A stretch of 64,000 nt of DNA from an uncultured Saprospiraceae bacterium. Lineage in GTDB: Bacteria > Bacteroidota > Bacteroidia > Chitinophagales > Saprospiraceae. Made by a program: the position numbers and the translations under genes. This document shows, one piece after another, positions 1 through 8,774 of this stretch. Within the stretch, counting starts at the first letter, position 1. Every line of letters begins with the position of its first letter. The DNA is taken from assembly GCA_937995755.1 (NCBI GenBank), contig CALKJD010000002.1, forward strand, positions 1-64,000, given 5' to 3'. The notes under the pieces are model-generated. The model made no database searches and was not told where the DNA came from. It saw nothing but the letters and a program-made list of their open reading frames with translations.

Positions 1-358
1 AAATGAAGTTAAGATAATGGGTTCTATTCCACATTCTAAAATGTCTACTGTTTTATCACAATATCATGTTGCTATGTTTCTCTATGATGCTTCTAACTTG
101 GGGAATGCCATGTGGGAAGCCGCATTATCTGGAAGGTTGATATTTACTAGGGATACAGGTAAGACCGCTAATTTATTTAATCAATCCAATTCAGTTATTA
201 TGTCAGGTATAGACATTGATACGGCTATAGATAATTTCATTTCTATATTGGATAAGAAACTTAGTTTGGCACATAAATCAAGAAAAGAAATTGATGGACT
301 ACTTCCGAATTGGATAACGCGTTTTGAACAAGAATTAAGTATTATTTCTCGTATTTAA
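1..358 (+). CDS. Glycosyltransferase C-terminal fragment (cut by window start)
   Basis: The reading frame is open from base 2, so the gene begins outside the window and only about 118 C-terminal residues are seen. The sequence has the pattern of the nucleotide-sugar-binding half of a GT-B glycosyltransferase: a segment ending in a short hydrophobic strand (AMFLYDAS), then NLGNAMWEAALSGR, where the Glu of WEA sits like the second Glu of the EX7E motif of GT4-type enzymes, then a conserved-looking turn before the last helix. Donor and acceptor cannot be told. It converges on the membrane glycosyltransferase downstream, suggesting a surface-glycan neighbourhood. It could also be a related GT-B family outside GT4. 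Confidence 0.55.
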   Translation, partial: NEVKIMGSIPHSKMSTVLSQYHVAMFLYDASNLGNAMWEAALSGRLIFTRDTGKTANLFNQSNSVIMSGIDIDTAIDNFISILDKKLSLAHKSRKEIDGLLPNWITRFEQELSIISRI

Positions 359-376
359 TGTGAGCATAGATTAACA

Positions 377-1768
377 CTATCGTTTAGATATTTGATAAAC
401 ATTTAGACATGAAGTATTGGAGGGGCATAACTCTGTAGTATGCGTTACTATATATTTCTCTTTCAATTTATTTAGAATGGAATTGAAGTATGCATTTCTT
501 GAACTCTGTGCAATTGTTGCTCCTGATGAAATAGTAGCTACTTGAAATATTCCATACTTTCGGAATGCTAAATTAGTATGTAGAGTATCATTTACAAGAT
601 TAATATCACTCCAATTTCTATTCGTCGCATAAGGATATATATATCTAAATATTGGCGTACGACTATTCATATCTATGAAGGTTAATTTATCCTTACTAAG
701 AATTTCGATGGTATTTGAAAATTCCTTGAAATTAGAATGCTTTTCGAACGATTTATAATGGACACCAAGGTTGACTATTGCTATTAATATAATAACTGAA
801 ACAGCGATCCATGATCTATTAATCCATTTTTTATCTTTAAGAAAATAGGCTAAAGCTATAACGAAGATGGGTAATGCAGGAATCCAAAATCTACCATTCA
901 GTAAAAGACCATTAGTAAATCCACTATATACATGTGCGACATATCCATATACTAAATGTAAAATTAGAAATGAAATAAGACTGAGCGCAAAAGGCCTTAG
1001 ACTTTCACGTGGAACTTTAGTGAACCAAAGAGGACTAAACGGTAACAAGATGAGGAGTACCACTGAATATATTATTAAAGTATCAGGCAAAAATTCAAAA
1101 CCAAAAGGATAACCCTCTTTCAGTAAGAAAGGGTCACCAGTCAAAATATAATATCCAATAGTTCGAAAGGATGCTCCAGCTATAAACGTGAGGATGGATA
1201 AAATATAATTACGGCTTATAGAAAAGGAAAGAGGTGCGAGTAATAAAATATTCGTTTCTCTAAATGAAATGCTTAGTCCAGTGATGAAGGCTAACCACAA
1301 ATATGATCTGGTGCTATTGAGATAGTAGAGATAAACGCCAGATGCTACAAGTAGCAAACTTGGCATTTCACTCATAGTCGTACGTGTAATAAAAATCAAT
1401 GGTATATATAAGTACAATATAGAAAGCGCTATGATGGGTAAATCAAGTTTCTTTAAACACTTGTACATAATGAAGATGGATCCAAGTAGATATAATATGC
1501 CACTTGAATATAAAAGTGGTTTGTAGATCCAATCTAAAATAGAAAGTACGAATGATGTACCAGGAGGGTAGTGACCTTCTATCAAGGTATGAGTCGTCCC
1601 AGATACAGCATCAATGATGGTATTATTACTATTACCACCCAACCAATTTTTAGCCTGAAAATAGTAACTGACTTCATCGGTAATCATTAGTTGATTGGGT
1701 AACCATAAAAGATTACAAATAATTATAATTACAATAGGAAGTATTAGATATATATACTTATTTCTCAC
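377..1768 (-). CDS. GT-C family membrane glycosyltransferase (GT39/ArnT-like)
   Basis: A 463-residue integral membrane protein with about ten or more hydrophobic segments. After the first membrane helix comes a periplasmic loop with TDEVSYYFQAKNWL; the Asp-Glu pair is the usual catalytic/metal signature of GT-C enzymes that take sugar from a polyprenyl-phosphate donor (PMT/ArnT/GT83 families). A soluble C-terminal part of about 100 residues follows the last helix. It would transfer a sugar on the periplasmic face to a lipid, glycan or protein. The start lies 2 bp after the stop of exonuclease III, so the two are probably cotranscribed. Acceptor unknown. Confidence 0.7.
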   Translation of the reverse strand: MRNKYIYLILPIVIIIICNLLWLPNQLMITDEVSYYFQAKNWLGGNSNNTIIDAVSGTTHTLIEGHYPPGTSFVLSILDWIYKPLLYSSGILYLLGSIFIMYKCLKKLDLPIIALSILYLYIPLIFITRTTMSEMPSLLLVASGVYLYYLNSTRSYLWLAFITGLSISFRETNILLLAPLSFSISRNYILSILTFIAGASFRTIGYYILTGDPFLLKEGYPFGFEFLPDTLIIYSVVLLILLPFSPLWFTKVPRESLRPFALSLISFLILHLVYGYVAHVYSGFTNGLLLNGRFWIPALPIFVIALAYFLKDKKWINRSWIAVSVIILIAIVNLGVHYKSFEKHSNFKEFSNTIEILSKDKLTFIDMNSRTPIFRYIYPYATNRNWSDINLVNDTLHTNLAFRKYGIFQVATISSGATIAQSSRNAYFNSILNKLKEKYIVTHTTELCPSNTSCLNVYQISKR

Positions 1769-1770
1769 TT

Positions 1771-2541
1771 CTATATATTCCAGTCAAAATTAAGTTCTAC
1801 AGCACAATGATCAGAATGCTTTACTTCTCTATAATGTGCGCTTGATGTAAGCGTTGGTAGAATACTATCAGTTACTGATAAGTAATCTATTCTCCATCCT
1901 TTGTCTCTGTCTCTTGCACCAGCTCGGTAACTCCACCAACTGAATTCTTGTTTATTAGGATATAAATGACGGAATGCATCGGTGAACGGTCCATTAAACC
2001 ATTCGGCCAACCAAGCTTTTTCATCGGGTTGACATCCAGATCTTTTATCATTTTTCTTAGGATTATGTATATCAATATCTTCATGAACAATATTGTAGTC
2101 ACCTAAGATTATTGTATTCGGTCTTTCCTTAATGGTTTCTAGAAAAAATGGTTTTAGATCATGAAGAAATTCCATTTTAAACTGATGACGTTCTTCTCCA
2201 GAACTGCCACTAGGAAAATAACAATTGAGAATGGTTAAATCGCCATAATCTGTTCTTAAAACTCTACCTTCTCTATCGTATATTTCTTGGCCACAGCCGG
2301 CTATTACTGCAGTAGGTTCTATCTTAGAAAATGTAGCTACTCCGCTATATCCTTTTTTTTCAGCACTATGCCAATAGTGTTTATAGCCTACTTCTTCTAG
2401 TATTGATTCATCAATCTGTTCTTCTAGTGCTTTAGTTTCTTGAAAGCATACTATATCATAATCTTGCTCTCTCACCCACTCAAAGAGTCCTTTTTTAATG
2501 GCTGCTCTTATTCCATTCACATTGTAACTGGCTATTTTCAT
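1771..2541 (-). CDS. xth: Exodeoxyribonuclease III
   Basis: A 256-residue member of the exonuclease-endonuclease-phosphatase family that acts on abasic sites and 3' ends in base-excision repair. All family landmarks are present in order: YNVNGIRAA near the N-terminus, the metal-binding Glu in CFQETK (about residue 35), LGDYNIVHEDIDI (about 147-159), the WRIDYLSVT strand and the terminal SDHCAVEL with its catalytic Asp-His. Length is that of the xthA family (about 255-268). It is first in a two-gene minus-strand unit with the GT-C glycosyltransferase, and is divergent from the GT2 gene at 2662. No consensus -7 box was found upstream. Confidence 0.95.
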   Translation of the reverse strand: MKIASYNVNGIRAAIKKGLFEWVREQDYDIVCFQETKALEEQIDESILEEVGYKHYWHSAEKKGYSGVATFSKIEPTAVIAGCGQEIYDREGRVLRTDYGDLTILNCYFPSGSSGEERHQFKMEFLHDLKPFFLETIKERPNTIILGDYNIVHEDIDIHNPKKNDKRSGCQPDEKAWLAEWFNGPFTDAFRHLYPNKQEFSWWSYRAGARDRDKGWRIDYLSVTDSILPTLTSSAHYREVKHSDHCAVELNFDWNI

Positions 2542-2649
2542 TGTAGTATCAATTTGTCTTAGTGAACAAAGATGTACAAAAAAGCTCCATTTGAATTGAT
2601 TTAAGCTCTAATATTTGTCATTCATGATACTTACACATTATTAATTTAT

Positions 2650-2657
2650 TACATTTG
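2650..2657 (+). promoter_or_regulatory. Bacteroidota -7 promoter box (TACATTTG)
   Basis: The octamer matches TAnnTTTG exactly and ends only 4 nt before the start codon of the GT2 gene. If it is used, the transcript would be leaderless or nearly so. No TTG -33 element was seen at the usual 19-21 nt spacing. Confidence 0.5.
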
Positions 2658-2661
2658 ATGT

Positions 2662-3399
2662 ATGTATAAGGGAAAAAAAGTAGTGGCTGTGTTACCTGCA
2701 TATAATGCAGCGCAAACACTTGAAAAAACATATAATGAGATACCAAGGGATTTGGTTGATGAGGTAATTCTATGCGATGATTGTAGTAAAGATAATACAG
2801 TAGCAGAAGCTAAGCGATTAGGTATAGATCATATTATCTCTCATGAGACCAACAAGGGTTATGGTGGAAATCAGAAATCTCTTTATAATAAGTCATTAGA
2901 ACTTGGTGCAGATATAGTTATAATGTTGCACCCTGATTATCAATATACGCCTAAGTTGATTCCTAGTATGGTTAATATCATAGGTGAAGACCTTTATCCT
3001 GTTGTATTAGGGTCACGGATATTGGGTAAAGGAGCGTTAAAAGGAGGAATGCCTGTATATAAGTATATAGCGAACAGATTTTTAACTGCTACACAGAACT
3101 TTTTATGTGATTATAAGCTTTCAGAATACCATACTGGCTATCGAGCATTTAGTGCTGAAGTACTTAGGGGTATTAATTTTAATAATAATGACGACGATTT
3201 TGTATTTGATAATGAGATGTTGAGTCAAATTATCTATAATGGCTTTGATATAGGAGAAGTTACCTGCCCAACAAAATACTTTGAAGAAGCATCATCTATT
3301 AATCTTAAGCGGAGTATTCAGTACGGATTAGGAGTATTGAGGGTGTCTTTTGTGCATAGATTATGTAAATGGGGAATAGGTAAATCAAAATTGTATTAA
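2662..3399 (+). CDS. Glycosyltransferase family 2 (DPM1-like)
   Basis: A 245-residue GT-A enzyme without membrane helices, resembling the dolichyl/undecaprenyl-phosphate sugar synthase branch of GT2. Visible are the N-terminal strand and UDP/GDP site (VVAVLPAYNAAQTLEKT), CDDCSKDNT (about 38-46), GYGGNQKSL and a DPDYQY-like segment (HPDYQY, about 95) where the DxD equivalent would lie. Such enzymes load a sugar onto a polyprenyl phosphate, which would supply a donor for the GT-C enzyme at 377-1768; that link is inference from proximity. It is followed 56 bp later by pgsA in the same direction. The exact sugar is not predictable. Confidence 0.8.
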   Translation: MYKGKKVVAVLPAYNAAQTLEKTYNEIPRDLVDEVILCDDCSKDNTVAEAKRLGIDHIISHETNKGYGGNQKSLYNKSLELGADIVIMLHPDYQYTPKLIPSMVNIIGEDLYPVVLGSRILGKGALKGGMPVYKYIANRFLTATQNFLCDYKLSEYHTGYRAFSAEVLRGINFNNNDDDFVFDNEMLSQIIYNGFDIGEVTCPTKYFEEASSINLKRSIQYGLGVLRVSFVHRLCKWGIGKSKLY

Positions 3400-3455
3400 A
3401 GATACTTTAGTACTACCGTGGATATCTCTACATTGCATCGCAATCATTATTATCT

Positions 3456-4046
3456 ATGAACACTCTAATCAAGCAAATTCCTAATATTCTGACCACGATT
3501 CGTGTGCCAGTATCTATAGCTTGTGCGTACTTTACGTTTCAATCAGATTATAAGAGCTTGATAATTGCGTTTGTACTGTTTTCAATTGCTACGGCTACAG
3601 ACTATTTTGATGGCTACTTAGCTAGATTATGGAAAATTGAATCCAATTTTGGAAAGCTATTGGATCCTATTGCGGATAAAGTTCTGATTCTCGGTATTCT
3701 AGCGGGTTTTTCTTATACAGGGTTGATTCCCTGGATAATTACTATCATTATAGCGTTTCGTGAGATTTTACTGACGGTGTTTCGTCTTATTTTGGCAAAT
3801 AGACCTAAGAAGGAAGTCCTTCAAGCAATCTCATCAGGTAAACTTAAGACAGCATCTCAAATGGGTGCAATTGGAAATACCTATCTCCTTTTATTATTCG
3901 AAGATCAACTTTCTGATTATATTAGTTATAATGTTATACACTGGATTATATTGATAATGATCGGTGTTGCGGCAGTATTAACCATATACTCAGGAATAGA
4001 ATTTTATCGTGTTCATCGTAGACAGGTCGATTCTATTTTTGAATAA
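3456..4046 (+). CDS. pgsA: CDP-diacylglycerol-glycerol-3-phosphate 3-phosphatidyltransferase
   Basis: A 196-residue membrane enzyme making phosphatidylglycerol phosphate from CDP-diacylglycerol and glycerol 3-phosphate. The complete CDP-alcohol phosphatidyltransferase signature is present at about residues 49-75: D-x2-DG-x2-AR-x8-G-x3-D-x3-D, with all four aspartates. The N-terminus (IKQIPNILTTIRVPVS) is typical of PgsA. About five membrane helices follow. This intact motif contrasts with the altered one in the second CDP-alcohol enzyme at 58374-58973. The neighbours purD and murF-alr are functionally unrelated. Confidence 0.9.
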   Translation: MNTLIKQIPNILTTIRVPVSIACAYFTFQSDYKSLIIAFVLFSIATATDYFDGYLARLWKIESNFGKLLDPIADKVLILGILAGFSYTGLIPWIITIIIAFREILLTVFRLILANRPKKEVLQAISSGKLKTASQMGAIGNTYLLLLFEDQLSDYISYNVIHWIILIMIGVAAVLTIYSGIEFYRVHRRQVDSIFE

Positions 4047-4202
4047 ATTTTATAGACAATTTAATTAGATCTAGAGGTTGATGAAAGAGTTGCAATTTAT
4101 TCATAAATGTCAATTACTTTCTTTGCTTAACTCTTTAATCTCATTTATAAAAGTAATGATATCGTCAGTCTTGGATTGACAATCAAATAACAGAAATCAC
4201 TT

Positions 4203-5471
4203 ATGAATATTCTCCTATTAGGAAGCGGTGGCCGTGAGCATGCAATAGCCAGATCTTTAGCGAAAAGTAAAAGATTGGATCATCTTTATATAGCACCAGG
4301 AAATGCGGGTTCTTCACAACACGGTACTAATGTAGATTTAAATATATTGGATTTTGATATCATTAAATCTTGGTCACTTAATCATAAAATAGATATGATT
4401 ATCGTAGGACCAGAAGCACCTTTAGTGGAGGGAATATATGATGCTATCAAAGCTGACGATGAAACTAAACATATAGCAGTAATCGGACCATCTGCCGAGG
4501 GAGCAATGCTAGAAGGAAGTAAAGCTTTTGCAAAAAAATTCATGGAGGAATTCGATGTTCCCACTGCCGCATATTTGGAAGTTACCATTGATAATATACA
4601 AGAAGGTAAAGATTATATCAATAACAATGCAGGACCATACGTACTTAAAGCAGATGGATTAGCAGCAGGTAAAGGTGTGTTGATTATTGCTGATGCGCAA
4701 GAAGCGATCAGTTCACTTAGCGAAATGCTAGCTGGACAATTTGGACAAGCTTCGGCAACAGTTGTTATTGAACAATTTTTAGATGGAATAGAGTTTTCGG
4801 TTTTCGCATTGACAGATGGAAAAGACTATGTTATATTGCCGGTGGCAAAAGATTATAAAAGAATAGGCGAAGGAGATACTGGATTAAATACTGGAGGAAT
4901 GGGGGCCGTTTCTCCACCTCCATTTGTGACTTCAGAACTGATGCAGAAAGTAGAAAGTAAAATAGTACAACCCACTATTGAAGGAATAAGTAAAAGAGGG
5001 TTTGATTATATTGGATTTGTTTTCATAGGATTAATACGAGTTGATAATGAACCGTATGTAATAGAGTATAATTGTAGAATGGGAGACCCAGAAACAGAAG
5101 TTGTTTTTCCAAGAATACAATCAGATGTAATTGATTTATTGGAAGCGGCATCACGTGGAACATTGTCAGAAGTACAAATAGATATCAATCCTCTTTCTGC
5201 AGCTACGGTTATGCTAGTTAGCGGAGGATATCCAGAAGCTTATGAAAAAGGAAAAGTTATATCTAATATACCCACAACATCAAACTCCATAATATTTCAT
5301 GCTGGGACAAAGATGTCTAATGATGATTTAGTAACAAATGGAGGCAGAGTATTGGCCATTACTTCTTTTGGTGAAAATTATAAATTGGCCTTAGATAGTA
5401 CTAAAAGGATAGCTGAAGATATTCAGTTTGAAGGAAAATATTATCGTTCAGATATTGGTTTTGATTTATAG
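4203..5471 (+). CDS. purD: Phosphoribosylamine-glycine ligase (GARS)
   Basis: A 422-residue ATP-grasp enzyme that joins phosphoribosylamine and glycine in the second step of purine synthesis. The N-terminus MNILLLGSGGREHAIA is the GARS signature. Further matches are VGPEAPLVEG (about 64), GPSAEGAMLEGSKAFAK (about 97-113), the ATP-grasp Lys in YVLKADGLAAGKG (about 146-158) and the metal-binding region FVFIGLIRV with YNCRMGDPETEVV. Full length for the family. Its stop codon directly abuts the ATG of the murF-alr fusion, so the two are most likely cotranscribed. Confidence 0.96.
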   Translation: MNILLLGSGGREHAIARSLAKSKRLDHLYIAPGNAGSSQHGTNVDLNILDFDIIKSWSLNHKIDMIIVGPEAPLVEGIYDAIKADDETKHIAVIGPSAEGAMLEGSKAFAKKFMEEFDVPTAAYLEVTIDNIQEGKDYINNNAGPYVLKADGLAAGKGVLIIADAQEAISSLSEMLAGQFGQASATVVIEQFLDGIEFSVFALTDGKDYVILPVAKDYKRIGEGDTGLNTGGMGAVSPPPFVTSELMQKVESKIVQPTIEGISKRGFDYIGFVFIGLIRVDNEPYVIEYNCRMGDPETEVVFPRIQSDVIDLLEAASRGTLSEVQIDINPLSAATVMLVSGGYPEAYEKGKVISNIPTTSNSIIFHAGTKMSNDDLVTNGGRVLAITSFGENYKLALDSTKRIAEDIQFEGKYYRSDIGFDL

Positions 5472-7904
5472 ATGAATTATAATTCAGGAGAAATAGCTAA
5501 TATACTCGACGCTACTTTAGTAGGTGTTTCTGATTATGCTGTATCTCATATCAGTATTGATAGCCGATCTATTTCTAATCAGATTTCTAAGACAATATTT
5601 ATAGCCTTATCAGGAAATATAGTAGATGGACACACTTATGTGCAATCGGCATATGATCTAGGTGTACGAGTTTTTTTGATTGACAGGGATGTAGATCTAC
5701 CCTCAGATGCTATTACTATTAAAGTCACGAATACTTTAAAAGCTTTACAACATTGGTCAGCAATTCATAGATCAAAATTTGATATTCCTGTTATAGCTAT
5801 TACGGGTAGTAATGGTAAAACGATTACCAAAGAATGGTTGTCTCAACTTTTATCAAAGTATTTCAATGTAGTGAAATCACCAAAATCCTTTAATAGTCAA
5901 ATTGGTGTTCCATTATCTGTTTTACAGATGAACGATACTCATGAAGTAGCCGTTTTTGAAGTTGGTATATCTCAAGCTAATGAGATGATATTTCTTGAAG
6001 AAATAATTAAACCTACTATTTGCATATTGACAAATATAGGTGATGCGCATTCTTCTGGTTTTGAAGGAGAAGGTTTAGAAAATTTGGAAAGAAAACTTAA
6101 AGAGAAGTCTATTCTTTTTAAGGAGTGCAAAGAATTAATTTTTTACTCAGGTGATGGTACTAAACCATACATATTAGATTCTCTAAGTAGTATAGTGAAC
6201 AATAAAATTCTTTGTCCTTACAGCTATGGACTATTGGAAGAAAATAAAGTAAGATTTACTTTTAGTGGAGAGACGGTGGATCTATACTTACCCTTTTCAG
6301 ATGACGCTTCAATTCAGAACACTTTGGCTTCTGTAAGTGTAATGAATCTTCTTGGAATAAAATGTGAAACTATTGAAGAGGATCTTATGCATTTGAATCG
6401 TGTGCATATGCGGATGGAAACTAAGGCAGGAAAATGGAATAGTATTTTAATTAATGATTCATATAATTCTGATCTTGAATCACTCAGTAATGCTGTTCAG
6501 TATTTGAAACAGATAAAAGCTACAAGACCAATTATAATTCTATCGGATTTAGAGGATAATGAACCAGACAATTTACTTTATCCTAAAGTAGCAGAAATAC
6601 TTAATACTATAGATCATATTTTGATTACTGTTGGAGAGTCCTCTCAAATTTTAGAAAAATCAGTGCCATCACATACGCATCATTATTTGGATACTGATGA
6701 AGTATTTATAAAACGATCTGGTATAGAGGGTAGAACTATTCTTTTGAAAGGAGCGAGGAAATATAAATTCGAAAAACTATTCGAAAAATTTTCTGCGCAA
6801 TCACATTCTGCATACTTGGAAGTTGACCTTTCATCTATGGAGCACAACCTATCTGTGTATGCTAGTATCATACCATCTAAGGCAAAAATAATGACTGTGA
6901 TTAAAGCATCCGCTTATGGTAGTGGTGCTAGCGAACTTGCAAAACATTTACAACATAGACAGGTGGCATATATGGCTGTTGCCTATGTTGATGAAGGTAT
7001 TCAACTTAGAGAATCTGGTATCCAAACTCCTATATTAGTATTGAATCCTGATTTGGATCAACTAGAGGAAATGGTAACTTATAATCTAGAGCCAGAGGTC
7101 TATAGTGTGAATCAGTTAGAGCATATGATTTCATATAAAGATCAAGACGCACAGACTATTTTTCCTGCTATACATCTTAAATTGGATACAGGCATGCATC
7201 GGTTAGGGTTTCAGAAAAATGACTTTGAAAAGCTCTTTACTTTATTGAAGGAAGCCAAACTAAAGGTGGCGAGTATATTTTCTCATTTATCCAGTAGTGA
7301 TAACGCAATTCATGATGCCTATAACTTAGAGCAAATAGCACTTTTTGAAGAAATGTCAATGAAATTGATAGAAGTGCTTGGATATAGTCCAATAAGGCAC
7401 TTTGCTAATACTGCTGCAATCTCTAGATATCCGCAGGCACATTATGATATGGTCAGATTGGGAATAGGACTATATGGAATAGATGGTCATACTCATACCG
7501 CTAATCAGCTTGAAAGAGTGCATACTCTTAAAGCAAAAATAATCCAAATCAAATCAGTGGTAAAAGGGGCTACAGTAGGTTATAATCGTATGCATACCTT
7601 GCAGCGAGATAGTAGAATTGCAATCATTAACATTGGTTATGCAGACGGTCTGATGCGAGGTAGTGGTAATGGGAAGCACAAAGTCTATTTAGGCGGTAAA
7701 TATGTACCTATAATTGGAAATGTATGTATGGACCTAACTATTATCGATATTACAGATGTGGCTGCTGCTGAAGTTGGTGATGATGTGGAAATCTTTGGTA
7801 AACAGGTGGATATTACAGCTTTAGCTAAGCTAAATAACACAATACCATATGAGCTATTAGCAGGTATATCTACAAGGGTCAAAAAAGTATATGTCAGAAG
7901 CTAA
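5472..7904 (+). CDS. murF: Bifunctional UDP-MurNAc-tripeptide-D-Ala-D-Ala ligase / alanine racemase
   Basis: An 810-residue fusion typical of Bacteroidota. Residues 1 to about 440 are MurF: the Mur ligase P-loop TGSNGKT (G115-K116-T117) and FEVGIS follow the N-terminal substrate domain; this half adds D-Ala-D-Ala to the muramyl tripeptide. Residues from about 447 (AYLEVDLSSMEHNL) are alanine racemase: the PLP lysine is K478 in VIKASAYGSG, and GYNRMHTL with INIGYADG supplies the second-face region. The fusion couples D-Ala production to its use in peptidoglycan precursor synthesis. An oddity is Ser after KA where most racemases have Asp or Asn. The start abuts the purD stop. Confidence 0.95.
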   Translation: MNYNSGEIANILDATLVGVSDYAVSHISIDSRSISNQISKTIFIALSGNIVDGHTYVQSAYDLGVRVFLIDRDVDLPSDAITIKVTNTLKALQHWSAIHRSKFDIPVIAITGSNGKTITKEWLSQLLSKYFNVVKSPKSFNSQIGVPLSVLQMNDTHEVAVFEVGISQANEMIFLEEIIKPTICILTNIGDAHSSGFEGEGLENLERKLKEKSILFKECKELIFYSGDGTKPYILDSLSSIVNNKILCPYSYGLLEENKVRFTFSGETVDLYLPFSDDASIQNTLASVSVMNLLGIKCETIEEDLMHLNRVHMRMETKAGKWNSILINDSYNSDLESLSNAVQYLKQIKATRPIIILSDLEDNEPDNLLYPKVAEILNTIDHILITVGESSQILEKSVPSHTHHYLDTDEVFIKRSGIEGRTILLKGARKYKFEKLFEKFSAQSHSAYLEVDLSSMEHNLSVYASIIPSKAKIMTVIKASAYGSGASELAKHLQHRQVAYMAVAYVDEGIQLRESGIQTPILVLNPDLDQLEEMVTYNLEPEVYSVNQLEHMISYKDQDAQTIFPAIHLKLDTGMHRLGFQKNDFEKLFTLLKEAKLKVASIFSHLSSSDNAIHDAYNLEQIALFEEMSMKLIEVLGYSPIRHFANTAAISRYPQAHYDMVRLGIGLYGIDGHTHTANQLERVHTLKAKIIQIKSVVKGATVGYNRMHTLQRDSRIAIINIGYADGLMRGSGNGKHKVYLGGKYVPIIGNVCMDLTIIDITDVAAAEVGDDVEIFGKQVDITALAKLNNTIPYELLAGISTRVKKVYVRS

Positions 7905-7923
7905 TTATACATTACTAATACGC

Positions 7924-7931
7924 TACATTTG
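7924..7931 (+). promoter_or_regulatory. Bacteroidota -7 promoter box (TACATTTG)
   Basis: Exact TAnnTTTG match ending 5 nt before the ATG of the FkbM methyltransferase gene, implying a leaderless or very short-leader transcript if used. It suggests this gene is transcribed separately from murF-alr. Confidence 0.5.
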
Positions 7932-7936
7932 CCTCT

Positions 7937-8653
7937 ATGCCGATTATGAATTATATCAAAAAGCTGATCAAGAAGATACCAATAGGTCTTTCTAAGAATC
8001 ATCAGTATGACATAGATACACGTAAGATCATTCAAAAAACACTTTTGAATGATAGTAATGCGATAGATATCGGCTGTCACGAAGGGGAAATATTGGATTA
8101 CTTCCTGAAGTATGCACCTTGTGGTCAGCACTTTGCTTTCGAACCATTACCGCATCTTTATAAAAACCTGAAGATTAAATATACTAAGCGAGCGCATATA
8201 TATCCACACGCCTTATCTAATGAGGAAGGAACTACTACATTCCAATATGTAAAATCCAACCCGGCATATAGCGGAATTAAGAAACGGAAGTATGATAGGG
8301 AGTCTGAGGAAGTAATTGAAATTACAGTAGATCAGACAAAATTGGATGAAATGATACCCGATGATATTCGCATTGATCTAATTAAAATTGATGTTGAAGG
8401 TGGAGAATATCTAGTGCTTGGTGGATCAAATAGAATACTGAAAAAGGATAAACCATTACTGATATTTGAACACGGAAAAGGTGGAGCAGATCATTATGGC
8501 GTAACTCCAGATATGGTTTTTGATCTTTTAGAAAGTTATCAGTACAACATTTACAACCTTAGCTCATTTCTTAGGGATAAGAAAGTTATCAATAGGGCAG
8601 AGTTTATACGTCAATATGAGCAAGAGGAACATTACTACTTCGTAGCTAATTAA
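7937..8653 (+). CDS. FkbM family methyltransferase
   Basis: A 238-residue class I SAM-dependent methyltransferase. The SAM-binding region reads AIDIGCHEGEILDYF (about 40-54), followed by the acidic second strand (FAFEPLPHLYKNLK, about 70-83). The FkbM hallmark LIKIDVEGGEYLVL (about 150-163), with FEHG later, places it in that family. FkbM enzymes O-methylate sugars or small metabolites, and in envelope contexts often cap glycans; the actual substrate cannot be read from sequence. Start codons at 7937 and 7946 are both possible; the first is used because the promoter box lies just upstream. Confidence 0.8.
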   Translation: MPIMNYIKKLIKKIPIGLSKNHQYDIDTRKIIQKTLLNDSNAIDIGCHEGEILDYFLKYAPCGQHFAFEPLPHLYKNLKIKYTKRAHIYPHALSNEEGTTTFQYVKSNPAYSGIKKRKYDRESEEVIEITVDQTKLDEMIPDDIRIDLIKIDVEGGEYLVLGGSNRILKKDKPLLIFEHGKGGADHYGVTPDMVFDLLESYQYNIYNLSSFLRDKKVINRAEFIRQYEQEEHYYFVAN

Positions 8654-8774
8654 CTAGAATCGGTCATTATTCACTTTCTTGTATCCCTGGAAACAATTTT
8701 ATCTTGTCTCTCATACAATATTAGAGCAGATTCGTTCTTTTGTATTATAGATTATCAATCAAACAAACTCTTAG

